From Nonomuraea turcica (GTDB taxonomy: Bacteria; Actinomycetota; Actinomycetes; Streptosporangiales; Streptosporangiaceae), in assembly GCF_030718205.1 (NCBI RefSeq), contig NZ_JAUZQF010000017.1:62001-126000 (forward strand): DNA of 64,000 nucleotides, given 5' to 3'. Below are positions 1-7,508 of the stretch, in pieces. Made by a program: the position numbers and the translations under genes. Numbering within the stretch: the stretch's first letter is position 1; each line of letters opens with the position of its first letter. The notes under the pieces were generated by a model. The model searched no databases. It saw only the letters and a list, made by a program, of their open reading frames with translations, and was not told the origin of the DNA.

Positions 1-1
1 C

Positions 2-712
2 GGCTTCGCCATGAGCGAGAACGTCAGCTACTACCTCGCCGCGCTCAACTCCGAGTCCGGTGTCAAGGGACTGGCGGTCACCGTGGTGCTGCGCGGCATC
101 CTGTCGCCGCTGGCGCATCCGCTGTTCAGCTCGATGATCGGCGTCGGCGTAGCCTACGCCGCCCAGCGCAGCGGCTCCGAGCGGGTGTTCTATATCCTGG
201 CCGGCTGGTCGGGCGCGATGGTCCTGCACGGCCTGTGGAACGGCCTGGCCTCCTACGGCGGCTTCCCCGGGCTCGTGGTGGCCTATCTGACGCTGCTGGT
301 GGTGCTCGTCGTGCTCATCGGCGTGGTGTTCAGGGACCGGCGCCGGATCGTGGCGCTCATCCAGCGCTATCTGCCGCCGTACGAGCCGACCAAGCTCGTC
401 AACGGGGCCGACGTCTACATGTTGTCGGCGTTCTCCCGGCGCCGTCAGGCCAGGCAGTGGGCCAAGGCCCACGGCGGCAAGCGCGGGCTGCGCGCGATGC
501 GCGACTACCAGCTCGCCGCCACCGAGCTGGGGCTGCTGCACGAGCGGGCGGCCCGTCACATGGTCGACGAGCAGACCTTCCATGAGGAGCAGCGGGCGCT
601 GCTGGAGTGCATGAGCACGGCCAGGGCGGACTTCCCTGTGCCGTCGGTGCACGCCGGGTCGGTCGCGAGGGGCACGCCGCCGCCCGGCTACGCCCCCGGC
701 GCGCCGGGCTGA
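2..712 (+). CDS. PrsW-family intramembrane metalloprotease, C-terminal part
   Basis: The 5' end lies outside the window, and the open frame runs in from base 2. The first residues read GFAMSENVSYY, which matches the PrsW motif with a Glu-Asn pair followed by Tyr. Two further expected motifs follow: AHPLFSSMIGVG and MVLHGLWNG (His and Trp-Asn). Hydrophobic segments cover the first 105 residues or so. A soluble, basic C-terminal tail of about 120 residues follows and ends in a Pro/Gly-rich stretch. PrsW proteases cut membrane proteins such as anti-sigma factors; the substrate here is unknown. The stop is five bases from the end of the convergent ctaA. Confidence 0.8.
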   Translation, partial: GFAMSENVSYYLAALNSESGVKGLAVTVVLRGILSPLAHPLFSSMIGVGVAYAAQRSGSERVFYILAGWSGAMVLHGLWNGLASYGGFPGLVVAYLTLLVVLVVLIGVVFRDRRRIVALIQRYLPPYEPTKLVNGADVYMLSAFSRRRQARQWAKAHGGKRGLRAMRDYQLAATELGLLHERAARHMVDEQTFHEEQRALLECMSTARADFPVPSVHAGSVARGTPPPGYAPGAPG

Positions 713-717
713 TCCGC

Positions 718-1698
718 TCAGACGGTGGCGGGCGCTTCGACGGCGGAGTGGGGCGCGGGCACCGGGTCGCGGGTGCGCAGCGAGGTCACCACCCTGAGAG
801 CGGCGATCCAGACCAGGGTCGAGCCGAGCACGTGCAGCAGGACCAGGGCGGCGGGCACGGCCAGGAAGTATTGGGTGTAGCCGATCACGCCCTGCAGCAG
901 CTCCACCACGAACAACGCCAGCGCGGCCCGCCGGGCCGGCCGCGTGGAGTCGCCCACGTGCAGGGCGAACAGCAACGCGAACGTCAGCCCGACGACGACG
1001 TAGGCGAGGTCGGCGTGCAGCCGGGCCACGGCCTCGATGTCGAGGTCGAAGCGCGAGGCCATCACGTCGCCCGAGTGCGGTCCCGTGCCGCTCACCACCA
1101 CGCCGGCCACCAGCAGCACGAAGACGGCGGCCACCAGCACGTGGCCCAGCCTGCGGACATCCCGGTGAGTCACCCGCCGTGCCGCGCCGTCGCCCTCGCC
1201 CGCGCGGGCGTACAACATCCAGCAGGCCGCGATCAGGCCGCTGGAGATGAGGAAGTGCATGCCGACCGTGAACGGGTTGAGCATCGTGTTGACCACCAGC
1301 CCGCCCCACAGTGCCTGGGCCAGGACGCCCACCGGCTGGAGCAGCGCCAGCCGGACCAGGGACCGCCGGCGGGGCACCATCCGCCAGGCCGCGATGACAC
1401 ACGCGGCCGCCACGGCCAGCACCAGGAAGGTCAGCAGCCGGTTGCCGAACTCGACCAGCATGTTGAGCATCGACACCTCAGGGTGCGCGACCGGGATGAA
1501 GCTGTCCGGGGTGCACCTCGGCCAGGTCGGGCAGCCGAGCCCCGAGCCGGTGACGCGCACGCCCGCGCCGGTCACCGTGATGCCCGCGTTGACGACCACG
1601 GATGCCGTCGCCCAGCCCCGCATCGACTGCGTGGTCGGCGCCCAGAAGGAGAACAGGTGGCGCACGAGGGGGTTGGAGTGATCCGTGGGTAGCTTCAC
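718..1698 (-). CDS. ctaA: heme A synthase (COX15/CtaA)
   Basis: This polytopic membrane protein oxidises the C8 methyl of heme O to give heme A for aa3-type cytochrome oxidase. The sequence shows about eight hydrophobic segments. The family stretch GAGVRVTGSGLGCPTWPRC follows the first segment, and His residues sit at segment ends (for example VGMHFLISSG and LLHVLGS). I chose the GTG at 1698, which gives 326 aa, the usual length for actinobacterial CtaA. A TTG at 1755 would add 19 residues that do not look conserved. No clear ribosome site precedes either start, so translation could be leaderless. The gene is divergent from the hydroxyproline operon. Confidence 0.88.
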   Translation of the reverse strand: MKLPTDHSNPLVRHLFSFWAPTTQSMRGWATASVVVNAGITVTGAGVRVTGSGLGCPTWPRCTPDSFIPVAHPEVSMLNMLVEFGNRLLTFLVLAVAAACVIAAWRMVPRRRSLVRLALLQPVGVLAQALWGGLVVNTMLNPFTVGMHFLISSGLIAACWMLYARAGEGDGAARRVTHRDVRRLGHVLVAAVFVLLVAGVVVSGTGPHSGDVMASRFDLDIEAVARLHADLAYVVVGLTFALLFALHVGDSTRPARRAALALFVVELLQGVIGYTQYFLAVPAALVLLHVLGSTLVWIAALRVVTSLRTRDPVPAPHSAVEAPATV

Positions 1699-1765
1699 GT
1701 CATCGATGGTACGGGCCGGTACGGTCGGTCCCGCCACGGGGAACGGGCTTCTCAACCCACTTAGG

Positions 1766-1776
1766 TATGTGACATA
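1766..1776. promoter_or_regulatory. candidate GntR operator in ctaA / hydroxyproline intergenic region
   Basis: TATGTGACATA is an 11-bp palindrome centred on one G. It overlaps a possible -10 (TATTAC, 1775-1780) 15 bases before the ATG at 1795. FCD-type GntR regulators usually bind short palindromes of this size, and the operon ends with such a regulator. Assigning the site to that regulator is an inference. Confidence 0.4.
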
Positions 1777-1794
1777 TTACTGGGGGAGGTGGTC

Positions 1795-2937
1795 ATGTCC
1801 GACGTCATCGTCGTCGGCGCCGGCGTCGTGGGGGCGGCGTGCGCCTACTACGCCGCGCGGGCGGGCCTCGACGTGACCGTGATCGACCGTGGGCCCGTCG
1901 CCGGCGGCACGACCGGCTCGGGCGAGGGCAACGTGCTGGTGTCGGACAAGGAGCCCGGGCCGGAGCTGGAGCTGGCGGTGCTGTCCAACCGGCTCTGGCG
2001 CACGCTGGCAGAGCATGGTGGGTTCGAGTTCGAGGCCAAAGGCGGACTGGTCGTCGCCGAGACCCCCGAGATCCGGCGGCAGCTCGAGGACCTCGCCGCC
2101 AAGCAGGACGTCGACCACGCCGTCGTGGCGAGTGACGCGCTGCGCGACTACGAGCCGCACCTCGCGCAGGGGCTGGCCGGCGGCGTCTACTACCCGCAGG
2201 ACGCCCAGGTCCAGCCCATGCTGGCCGCCGCCACCCTGCTCAAGCAGGGCGCCGACACGTTTGGGCGCGCCAGACTCCGCCTGCGGCTCGGGGTCGGGGT
2301 GACCGGGTTCATCCGCTCGGGGGAGCGGGTGACCGGCGTGCGGACGACGCACGGCGACGTGCTCGGCGGCGCGGTGATCAACGCGGCCGGCACATGGGGC
2401 GGCGAGGTGGCCGCGTGGGCGGGGGTGCGGCTGCCGGTCCTGCCCAGGCGCGGGTTCATCCTGGTCACGGAGCCGTTGCCGGAGCCGCTGATCAGGCACA
2501 AGGTCTACACCGCCGCCTACGTCACCAACGTGGCCAGCGACTCGGCAGGGCTGGAGACATCGGCCGTGGTCGAGGGGACGGTGGCGGGGACGGTGCTGAT
2601 CGGGGCGAGCAGGGAGCGGGTCGGGTTCGACCGGACCACGTCCGTGCCGGTGCTCGCCCGGCTGGCGGCGCAGGCGGTCGCGCTCTTCCCGGTGCTGCGG
2701 GGCGTGCGGGTCATCAGGTCCTACTGCGGTTTCCGGCCGTACTGCCCCGACCACCTGCCTGTCATCGGCGCCGATCCGCGCGTGCCCGGGCTCTACCACG
2801 CGTGCGGGCACGAGGGCGCCGGCATCGGGCTCGCCCCGGCCACCGGTCACCTGCTCGCCCAGGTTCTCACCGGCGCCCGGCCCGACCTGGACCTGAGCCC
2901 CTTCCGCCCGGACCGTTTCCCCGAGGAGGCTTCTTGA
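1795..2937 (+). CDS. FAD-dependent oxidase (DAO family), D-hydroxyproline dehydrogenase subunit
   Basis: The protein is a 380-aa D-amino-acid-oxidase-fold flavoprotein. An N-terminal dinucleotide-binding motif (VIVVGAGVVGAACAYYAA) is followed by a second FAD contact (GGTTGSGEGN), and a C-terminal GHEGAGIGLAPATG loop closes the fold. I chose the ATG at 1795 because GGGGGAGG lies five bases upstream; the GTG at 1789 lies inside that site. The next two genes overlap in start/stop fashion and encode a small 2Fe-2S protein and an FAD/NAD protein. That is the HcnABC-like layout of D-hydroxyproline dehydrogenase, which oxidises cis-4-hydroxy-D-proline to pyrroline-4-hydroxy-2-carboxylate. The substrate is inferred from the neighbours. 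Confidence 0.8.
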   Translation: MSDVIVVGAGVVGAACAYYAARAGLDVTVIDRGPVAGGTTGSGEGNVLVSDKEPGPELELAVLSNRLWRTLAEHGGFEFEAKGGLVVAETPEIRRQLEDLAAKQDVDHAVVASDALRDYEPHLAQGLAGGVYYPQDAQVQPMLAAATLLKQGADTFGRARLRLRLGVGVTGFIRSGERVTGVRTTHGDVLGGAVINAAGTWGGEVAAWAGVRLPVLPRRGFILVTEPLPEPLIRHKVYTAAYVTNVASDSAGLETSAVVEGTVAGTVLIGASRERVGFDRTTSVPVLARLAAQAVALFPVLRGVRVIRSYCGFRPYCPDHLPVIGADPRVPGLYHACGHEGAGIGLAPATGHLLAQVLTGARPDLDLSPFRPDRFPEEAS

Positions 2938-3185
2938 CCGTCCGCCCGTTCTCCATCACGGTCGACGGCCGGTCCGTACCGGTCGTGCCCGGCCAGACGA
3001 TCGGCGCGGCGCTGCACGCGGCCGGGATCCGCTCGTGGCGCGCCACCCGGTTCGGCGGGCGGCCCCGCGGGCTGTTCTGCGGGATCGGGGTGTGCTTCGA
3101 CTGCCTGATCTCGGTCAACGGGCGGGCGCCTGAACGCGCCTGCCTGGCCGAGGCCGAGCCAGGGGACGAGGTGACGACCTCATGA
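2934..3185 (+). CDS. small (2Fe-2S)-binding subunit of D-hydroxyproline dehydrogenase
   Basis: This 83-aa ferredoxin-like protein has the motif CGIGVCFDCLISVNG followed by a further Cys (RACLAE), a plant-type 2Fe-2S cluster pattern. The start is the TTG at 2934, which overlaps the stop of the preceding gene as TTGA, with GAGGAGG five to six bases upstream. It would pass electrons between the FAD oxidase subunit before it and the FAD/NAD subunit after it. Its length and position match the HcnA-type subunit of amine dehydrogenases. The ATG of the next gene overlaps its stop (ATGA). Confidence 0.8.
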   Translation: MTVRPFSITVDGRSVPVVPGQTIGAALHAAGIRSWRATRFGGRPRGLFCGIGVCFDCLISVNGRAPERACLAEAEPGDEVTTS

Positions 3186-4627
3186 CGTACGGCTCAGCCG
3201 GCGAGCGGGCGACGTACGACCTGGTGGTCGTCGGCGGCGGGCCCGCCGGGGTGGCAGGCGCGCTCACGGCGGCGCTGGCCGGGCTGCGGGTGGCGCTCCT
3301 GGATTCCTCGGCGCGGCTCGGCGGCCAGTACTTCCGGCACACCGCCGTGCCCGGACGCACGCCGGGGCTGGACCGGTTCCTGCGACAGGTGCGCGCCCTG
3401 AGCGACCGGGCCGAGGTGCTGGCGCGGCACCAAGTGTGGAGCGTGGCCCGCGAGCCGGACGGCGACCTGCTCGTGCACGCCGGCTCCCCGGACGGGCGTT
3501 CGGTCGCCGTGCGGGGGCGGCGGCTGCTGATCGCCACCGGCGCGTACGACCGGCCGCTGCCGTTCCCCGGCTGGGACCTGCCCGGCGTGCTCACGGCCGG
3601 GGGTGCGCAGGCGCTGCTCAAGGGCGACGGCGTGGTGGCGGGCAGGCGGATCGTCGTCTCGGGCACCGGGCCGTTCCTGCTGCCCGTGGCGACCGGGCTG
3701 GCAGCGGCCGGGGCGAAGGTGCTCGGCGTGTTCGAGGCGGGCGGGGCGCTCGGGCTGGCCAGGCATCCGCTGCTCGCCCTCGGCAAGGCCGCGGAGGCCG
3801 CCGGGTACGCGCTGAGCCTCGCCCGGCACCGGGTTCCGTACCTGACGCGCCACGCGGTCGTCGCCGCCCACGGGGAGCGCGAGGTGGAGGCCGTCACCGT
3901 GGCCCGCCTCGACCAGCGGTGGAACGTTCTCGACACCCGGATCGTCGAGTGCGACACCGTGGCGACGGGATACGGCTTCGTGCCCCAGATCGACCTGGGC
4001 GTGCAACTCGGCTGCGGGACCCGGCACGACCTGGACGGCAGCCCCGTCCTGGAAGCCGACTCCGCCCAGCGCACCACCGTGCCCGGGGTGTGGGCGGCAG
4101 GCGAGCCCACCGGCGTGGGGGGATGGCGGCTGGCCGAGATCGAGGGCCGCATCGCGGGCCGGTCCATCGTCGCGCACACCCGCCGCCGCCCGTCCGGAGC
4201 GGCGGGGGTCGAGTTGATGGCCGGCGAGGTCGCCGGGGCGCTGTCGCGGCGGCGGGATCGATGGCGGGCCTTCGGCGCGGCGTTGCAGCAGGCGTACCCG
4301 GTCCGGCCCGGCTGGCAGGGGTGGCTGCGGGACGACACGCTGGTGTGCCGGTGCGAGGAGGTGCCGCTGGCGCGCGTCCGCGAGGCGCAGGAGCTCGGCG
4401 CCACCGACGCGCGCTCGATCAAGCTGCTGGCCCGGCCCGGGATGGGCTGGTGTCAGGGCCGCATCTGCGGGTACGCCGTCGCCTGCCTGGCCGGCGAGCC
4501 GCAGCAACCGCCCCGCCGCCCCATCGCCCAGCCCATCACCCTCGGCGCCCTCAGCGAGGCCGCCGGACCCGGCGACGACCTCGCCACGAGCCGCGCCGAC
4601 AATCCCGACGATCCCCTCGCACCCTGA
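3182..4627 (+). CDS. FAD/NAD(P)-binding oxidoreductase, D-hydroxyproline dehydrogenase large subunit
   Basis: This 481-aa HcnB-like flavoprotein has an N-terminal FAD motif (LVVVGGGPAGVAGALTAAL). A second nucleotide-binding region (IVVSGTGPFLLPVATGLAAAG, about residue 160) follows, and then an FAD-closing GVWAAGEPTGVGG at about residue 300. The C-terminal domain carries a BFD-like cysteine set, CRCEEV and GMGWCQGRICG, expected to hold a 2Fe-2S cluster. It is co-translated with the 2Fe-2S subunit by a 4-base overlap. Together with the two genes upstream it should form the membrane-linked dehydrogenase that oxidises hydroxy-D-proline. The pathway role comes from the neighbouring epimerase and deaminase. 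Confidence 0.82.
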   Translation: MTYGSAGERATYDLVVVGGGPAGVAGALTAALAGLRVALLDSSARLGGQYFRHTAVPGRTPGLDRFLRQVRALSDRAEVLARHQVWSVAREPDGDLLVHAGSPDGRSVAVRGRRLLIATGAYDRPLPFPGWDLPGVLTAGGAQALLKGDGVVAGRRIVVSGTGPFLLPVATGLAAAGAKVLGVFEAGGALGLARHPLLALGKAAEAAGYALSLARHRVPYLTRHAVVAAHGEREVEAVTVARLDQRWNVLDTRIVECDTVATGYGFVPQIDLGVQLGCGTRHDLDGSPVLEADSAQRTTVPGVWAAGEPTGVGGWRLAEIEGRIAGRSIVAHTRRRPSGAAGVELMAGEVAGALSRRRDRWRAFGAALQQAYPVRPGWQGWLRDDTLVCRCEEVPLARVREAQELGATDARSIKLLARPGMGWCQGRICGYAVACLAGEPQQPPRRPIAQPITLGALSEAAGPGDDLATSRADNPDDPLAP

Positions 4628-4651
4628 AACACCTGACATGGAGGACTCCTG

Positions 4652-5545
4652 ATGGAACATCGCAGCAAGCCATGGCACGGCGTCATGGTCGCCACCGCGC
4701 TGCCCCTGCGTGACGACCTGTCCGTCGACTTCGACGGCTACGCCGCGCACTGCCGCTGGCTGGTCGAGAACGGCTGCGACGGCGTCGTGCCCAACGGGTC
4801 GCTCGGCGAATACCAGACGCTCACCCCGCAGGAGCGCGCCCGCGTGATCGAGACGGCGGTCGAGGCCGTCGGGGGCCCGAACGTGATGGCCGGGGCCGGC
4901 GCGTACGGCGCCGCCGAGTCGCGCCGCTGGGCCGAGCAGGCGGCCGAGGCGGGCTGCGGCTCGGTCCTGCTGCTGCCGCCCAACGCCTACCGGGCCGACG
5001 AGCGGGCGGTCCTCGCGCACTACCGCGAGGTGGCCAAGGCCGGGGTGCCGATCGTGGCCTACAACAACCCGTACGACACCAAGGTCGACCTGACCCCCGC
5101 GCTGCTGGCCAAGCTGCACGAGGAGGGCCTGATCGTGGCCATCAAGGAGTTCAGCGGGGACCCGCGGCGCGCGTACGAGATCGCCGAAGTGGCGCCCGAG
5201 CTGGACGTGCTGATCGGCTCCGACGACGTGCTGCTGGAGCTGGCCGTGGCCGGGGCGGTCGGCTGGATCGCCGGTTACCCCAACGCGCTGCCCGCCTCCA
5301 ACGTGGCGCTCTACCGCGCCGCGGTCGCCGGTGACCTCGCCACCGCGCTGCCGCTTTACAGGAAGCTGCACCCTCTGCTGCGCTGGGACTCCAAGACGGA
5401 GTTCGTCCAGGCCATCAAGCTGTCCATGGACCTCGCCGGCCGGTACGGTGGCCCGTGCCGGCAGCCCAGGCAGCCGCTCACCGACGAGCAGGCCGCCGTC
5501 GTGCGTGCCGCGACCGAGAAGGCCTTGGCGGAAGGGCTGAGATGA
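4652..5545 (+). CDS. 1-pyrroline-4-hydroxy-2-carboxylate deaminase (DHDPS family)
   Basis: This 297-aa TIM-barrel aldolase/lyase belongs to the dihydrodipicolinate synthase family. The Schiff-base lysine is Lys165 in IVAIKEFSGDPRR, and the conserved Tyr lies in YNNPYDTKVDL. GSLGEYQTLT takes the place of the GTTGE loop of true DHDPS, as in the deaminase branch. GGAGG precedes the ATG by about six bases. The enzyme would convert pyrroline-4-hydroxy-2-carboxylate to 2-oxoglutarate semialdehyde with loss of ammonia. Its position between the dehydrogenase subunits and the epimerase supports this role over lysine biosynthesis. Its stop overlaps the next start (ATGA). Confidence 0.85.
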   Translation: MEHRSKPWHGVMVATALPLRDDLSVDFDGYAAHCRWLVENGCDGVVPNGSLGEYQTLTPQERARVIETAVEAVGGPNVMAGAGAYGAAESRRWAEQAAEAGCGSVLLLPPNAYRADERAVLAHYREVAKAGVPIVAYNNPYDTKVDLTPALLAKLHEEGLIVAIKEFSGDPRRAYEIAEVAPELDVLIGSDDVLLELAVAGAVGWIAGYPNALPASNVALYRAAVAGDLATALPLYRKLHPLLRWDSKTEFVQAIKLSMDLAGRYGGPCRQPRQPLTDEQAAVVRAATEKALAEGLR

Positions 5546-6543
5546 GGACCAAGCGGGTTTTCCACGCCGTCGACTCCCACACCGAGGGCATGCCCACCCG
5601 CGTGATCACCGGTGGTGTGGGCGTGATCCCCGGCGCCACCATGGCCGAGCGGCGGGTCTACTTCCGCGACAACCTCGACCACATCCGCACCCTGCTGATG
5701 ACCGAGCCGCGCGGCCACGCGGCCATGAGCGGCGCCATCCTGCAGCCGCCCACCCGGCCGGACGCCGACTTCGGTGTGCTGTTCATCGAGGTGTCCGGGC
5801 TGCTGCCGATGTGCGGGCACGGCACGATCGGCGTGGCCACCGTGCTCGTCGAGACCGGCATGGTCGAGGTCGTCGAGCCGGTCACCACCGTGCGCCTGGA
5901 GGTCCCGGCGGGGCTGGTCGTGGTGGACGTGGCCGTCGAGGACGGCATGGCCATGTCGGTGACGCTGCGTAACGTGCCCTCCTACAGCGACCGGCTGGAC
6001 GCCGTCGTCACCGTGCCCGGGTTCGGGGAGATCCGCTACGACCTCGCCTACGGCGGCAACTTCTACGCCATCGTCGACCTCGACTCCTATGGCCTGCCTT
6101 TCGACCGCAAGGCCAAGAACGAGATCATCACGGCCGGCCTGGCCACCATGGAGGCGATCAACGCCACCGGCCAGCCCGTGCACCGCGAGGACGACCGCAT
6201 CCGCGGCTGCCATCACGTCTACTTCGCCGCCCCCGGCTCCGACGCCCACCACTCGCGGCACGCCATGGCCATCCACCCCGGCTGGTTCGACCGCTCGCCG
6301 TGCGGCACCGGCACCAGCGCCCGCATGGCCCAGCTGCACGCCCGCGGCGACCTGCCGCTCGGCCGGGACTTCGTCAACGAGTCGTTCATCGGCACCCGCT
6401 TCATCGGCCGGCTCCTGGAGGAGACCACCGTGGGCGGCGCGCCGGCCGTCGTGCCGTCGATCACCGGTCGCGCCTGGATCACCGGCACCGCCCAATACTT
6501 CCTGGACCCGCGCGACCCGTTCCCGGCCGGGTTCGAACTATGA
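5542..6543 (+). CDS. 4-hydroxyproline 2-epimerase (proline racemase family)
   Basis: This 333-aa protein starts MRTKRVFHAVDSHTEGMPTR, typical of 4-hydroxyproline epimerases. Both catalytic cysteines of the two-base mechanism are present: Cys91 in LPMCGHGT and Cys254 in DRSPCGTGTSAR. It would convert trans-4-hydroxy-L-proline to cis-4-hydroxy-D-proline, the substrate of the dehydrogenase encoded upstream. It overlaps the deaminase gene upstream and a second family member downstream by four bases each, so the set is translationally coupled. Proline racemase itself is the main alternative, but the gene context favours hydroxyproline. Confidence 0.85.
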   Translation: MRTKRVFHAVDSHTEGMPTRVITGGVGVIPGATMAERRVYFRDNLDHIRTLLMTEPRGHAAMSGAILQPPTRPDADFGVLFIEVSGLLPMCGHGTIGVATVLVETGMVEVVEPVTTVRLEVPAGLVVVDVAVEDGMAMSVTLRNVPSYSDRLDAVVTVPGFGEIRYDLAYGGNFYAIVDLDSYGLPFDRKAKNEIITAGLATMEAINATGQPVHREDDRIRGCHHVYFAAPGSDAHHSRHAMAIHPGWFDRSPCGTGTSARMAQLHARGDLPLGRDFVNESFIGTRFIGRLLEETTVGGAPAVVPSITGRAWITGTAQYFLDPRDPFPAGFEL

Positions 6544-7508
6544 CGATCACCACCGTCGACTACCACACCGGTGGCGAGCCGTTCAGGATCGTCACCGGGG
6601 GCGTGGCCGAGATCCCCGGCGCGGACGTGCTCGCCCGCCGCGCCGCCGCCATGGAGCACGCCGACGATGTGCGGCGGCTGCTGTGCCACGAGCCGCGCGG
6701 CCACGCCGACATGTACGGCTGCTTCCTCGTCCCGCCGAACGATCCCGGCGCCCGCTTCGGCGCGCTCTTCTGGCACAAGGACGGCTTCTCCACCGCGTGC
6801 GGGCACGGCACGATCGCGCTGGGCGCGTACGCGGTGCAGGAGGGCCTCGTCGAGGCCGACCCCGACGGCGACACGGACGTGGTGATCGACGTGCCGTCCG
6901 GACGGGTCACGGCCCGGGTGCGCAGCTCCGGCGGGCGGGTGAAGGGGGTCACGTTCGTCAGCGTGCCGTCGTACGTGGTGGCGCGTGACGTGGCCGCCGG
7001 CGGCGTCAAGGTGGACGTGGCGTGGGGCGGCGCCATCTACGCGTCCGTCCCGGCCGGGGCGCTGGGGTTGTCGGTGGAGCCCCGGCACCTGACGGCGCTG
7101 ATCGAGCACGCCCGGCGCATCAAGGCCGACCTGGCCGGCCACCCGGCGTCCCGGCATCCTTCCGACGAGCGGCTGTCCGGCGTCTACGGGGTGATCTTCT
7201 ACGACGAGCTGCAGGACGTGGACGGCGTGACGCATCAGCGGAACGTGACGGTGTTCGCCGACGGGGAGGTCGACCGGTCGCCCTGCGGGTCCGGCACGGC
7301 GGCCCGGCTGGCGCTGCTGCACGACTCCGGGCTGCGCGGGACGCTGGTCCACAGCAGTATCGTCGGCAGCGTCTTCCGGGCTCGCGTGGCCGGTGTGGCC
7401 GGGGAGGGCGTCGTGCCGGAGATCGAGGGGATGGCGTACCGGACCGGGCGGCATTCGTTCGAGCTGGATCCGGAGGATCCGATGGGAACGGGGTTCACGC
7501 TGCGATGA
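6540..7508 (+). CDS. proline racemase family protein, trans-3-hydroxyproline dehydratase-like
   Basis: This 322-aa paralogue of the gene before it starts MTITTVDYHTGGEPFRIV. It also has HEPRGHADMYGC, a style recalled from trans-3-hydroxy-L-proline dehydratases. The first catalytic residue is Cys87 (STACGHGT). The second is Cys249 (DRSPCGSGTAAR), where characterised 3-hydroxyproline dehydratases have Thr. It could therefore be an epimerase or racemase on the dehydratase-like branch, or a dehydratase with an unusual residue pair. The next gene, a pyrroline-2-carboxylate reductase homologue, fits the 3-hydroxyproline route, where dehydration gives pyrroline-2-carboxylate. The assignment is open. 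Confidence 0.7.
   Translation: MTITTVDYHTGGEPFRIVTGGVAEIPGADVLARRAAAMEHADDVRRLLCHEPRGHADMYGCFLVPPNDPGARFGALFWHKDGFSTACGHGTIALGAYAVQEGLVEADPDGDTDVVIDVPSGRVTARVRSSGGRVKGVTFVSVPSYVVARDVAAGGVKVDVAWGGAIYASVPAGALGLSVEPRHLTALIEHARRIKADLAGHPASRHPSDERLSGVYGVIFYDELQDVDGVTHQRNVTVFADGEVDRSPCGSGTAARLALLHDSGLRGTLVHSSIVGSVFRARVAGVAGEGVVPEIEGMAYRTGRHSFELDPEDPMGTGFTLR

Noticed and set aside
3115..4422. Ser/Arg-rich reverse frames across many genes
   Set aside because: They are frame shadows: no ribosome sites, no motifs, and they lie opposite well-supported genes.
3194..5371. A 725-codon open frame on the reverse strand across the dehydrogenase and deaminase genes
   Set aside because: It lies opposite clear family members, has an extreme His/Gly/Arg/Asp composition and no recognisable motif. 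It is a by-product of high GC3 on the forward strand.
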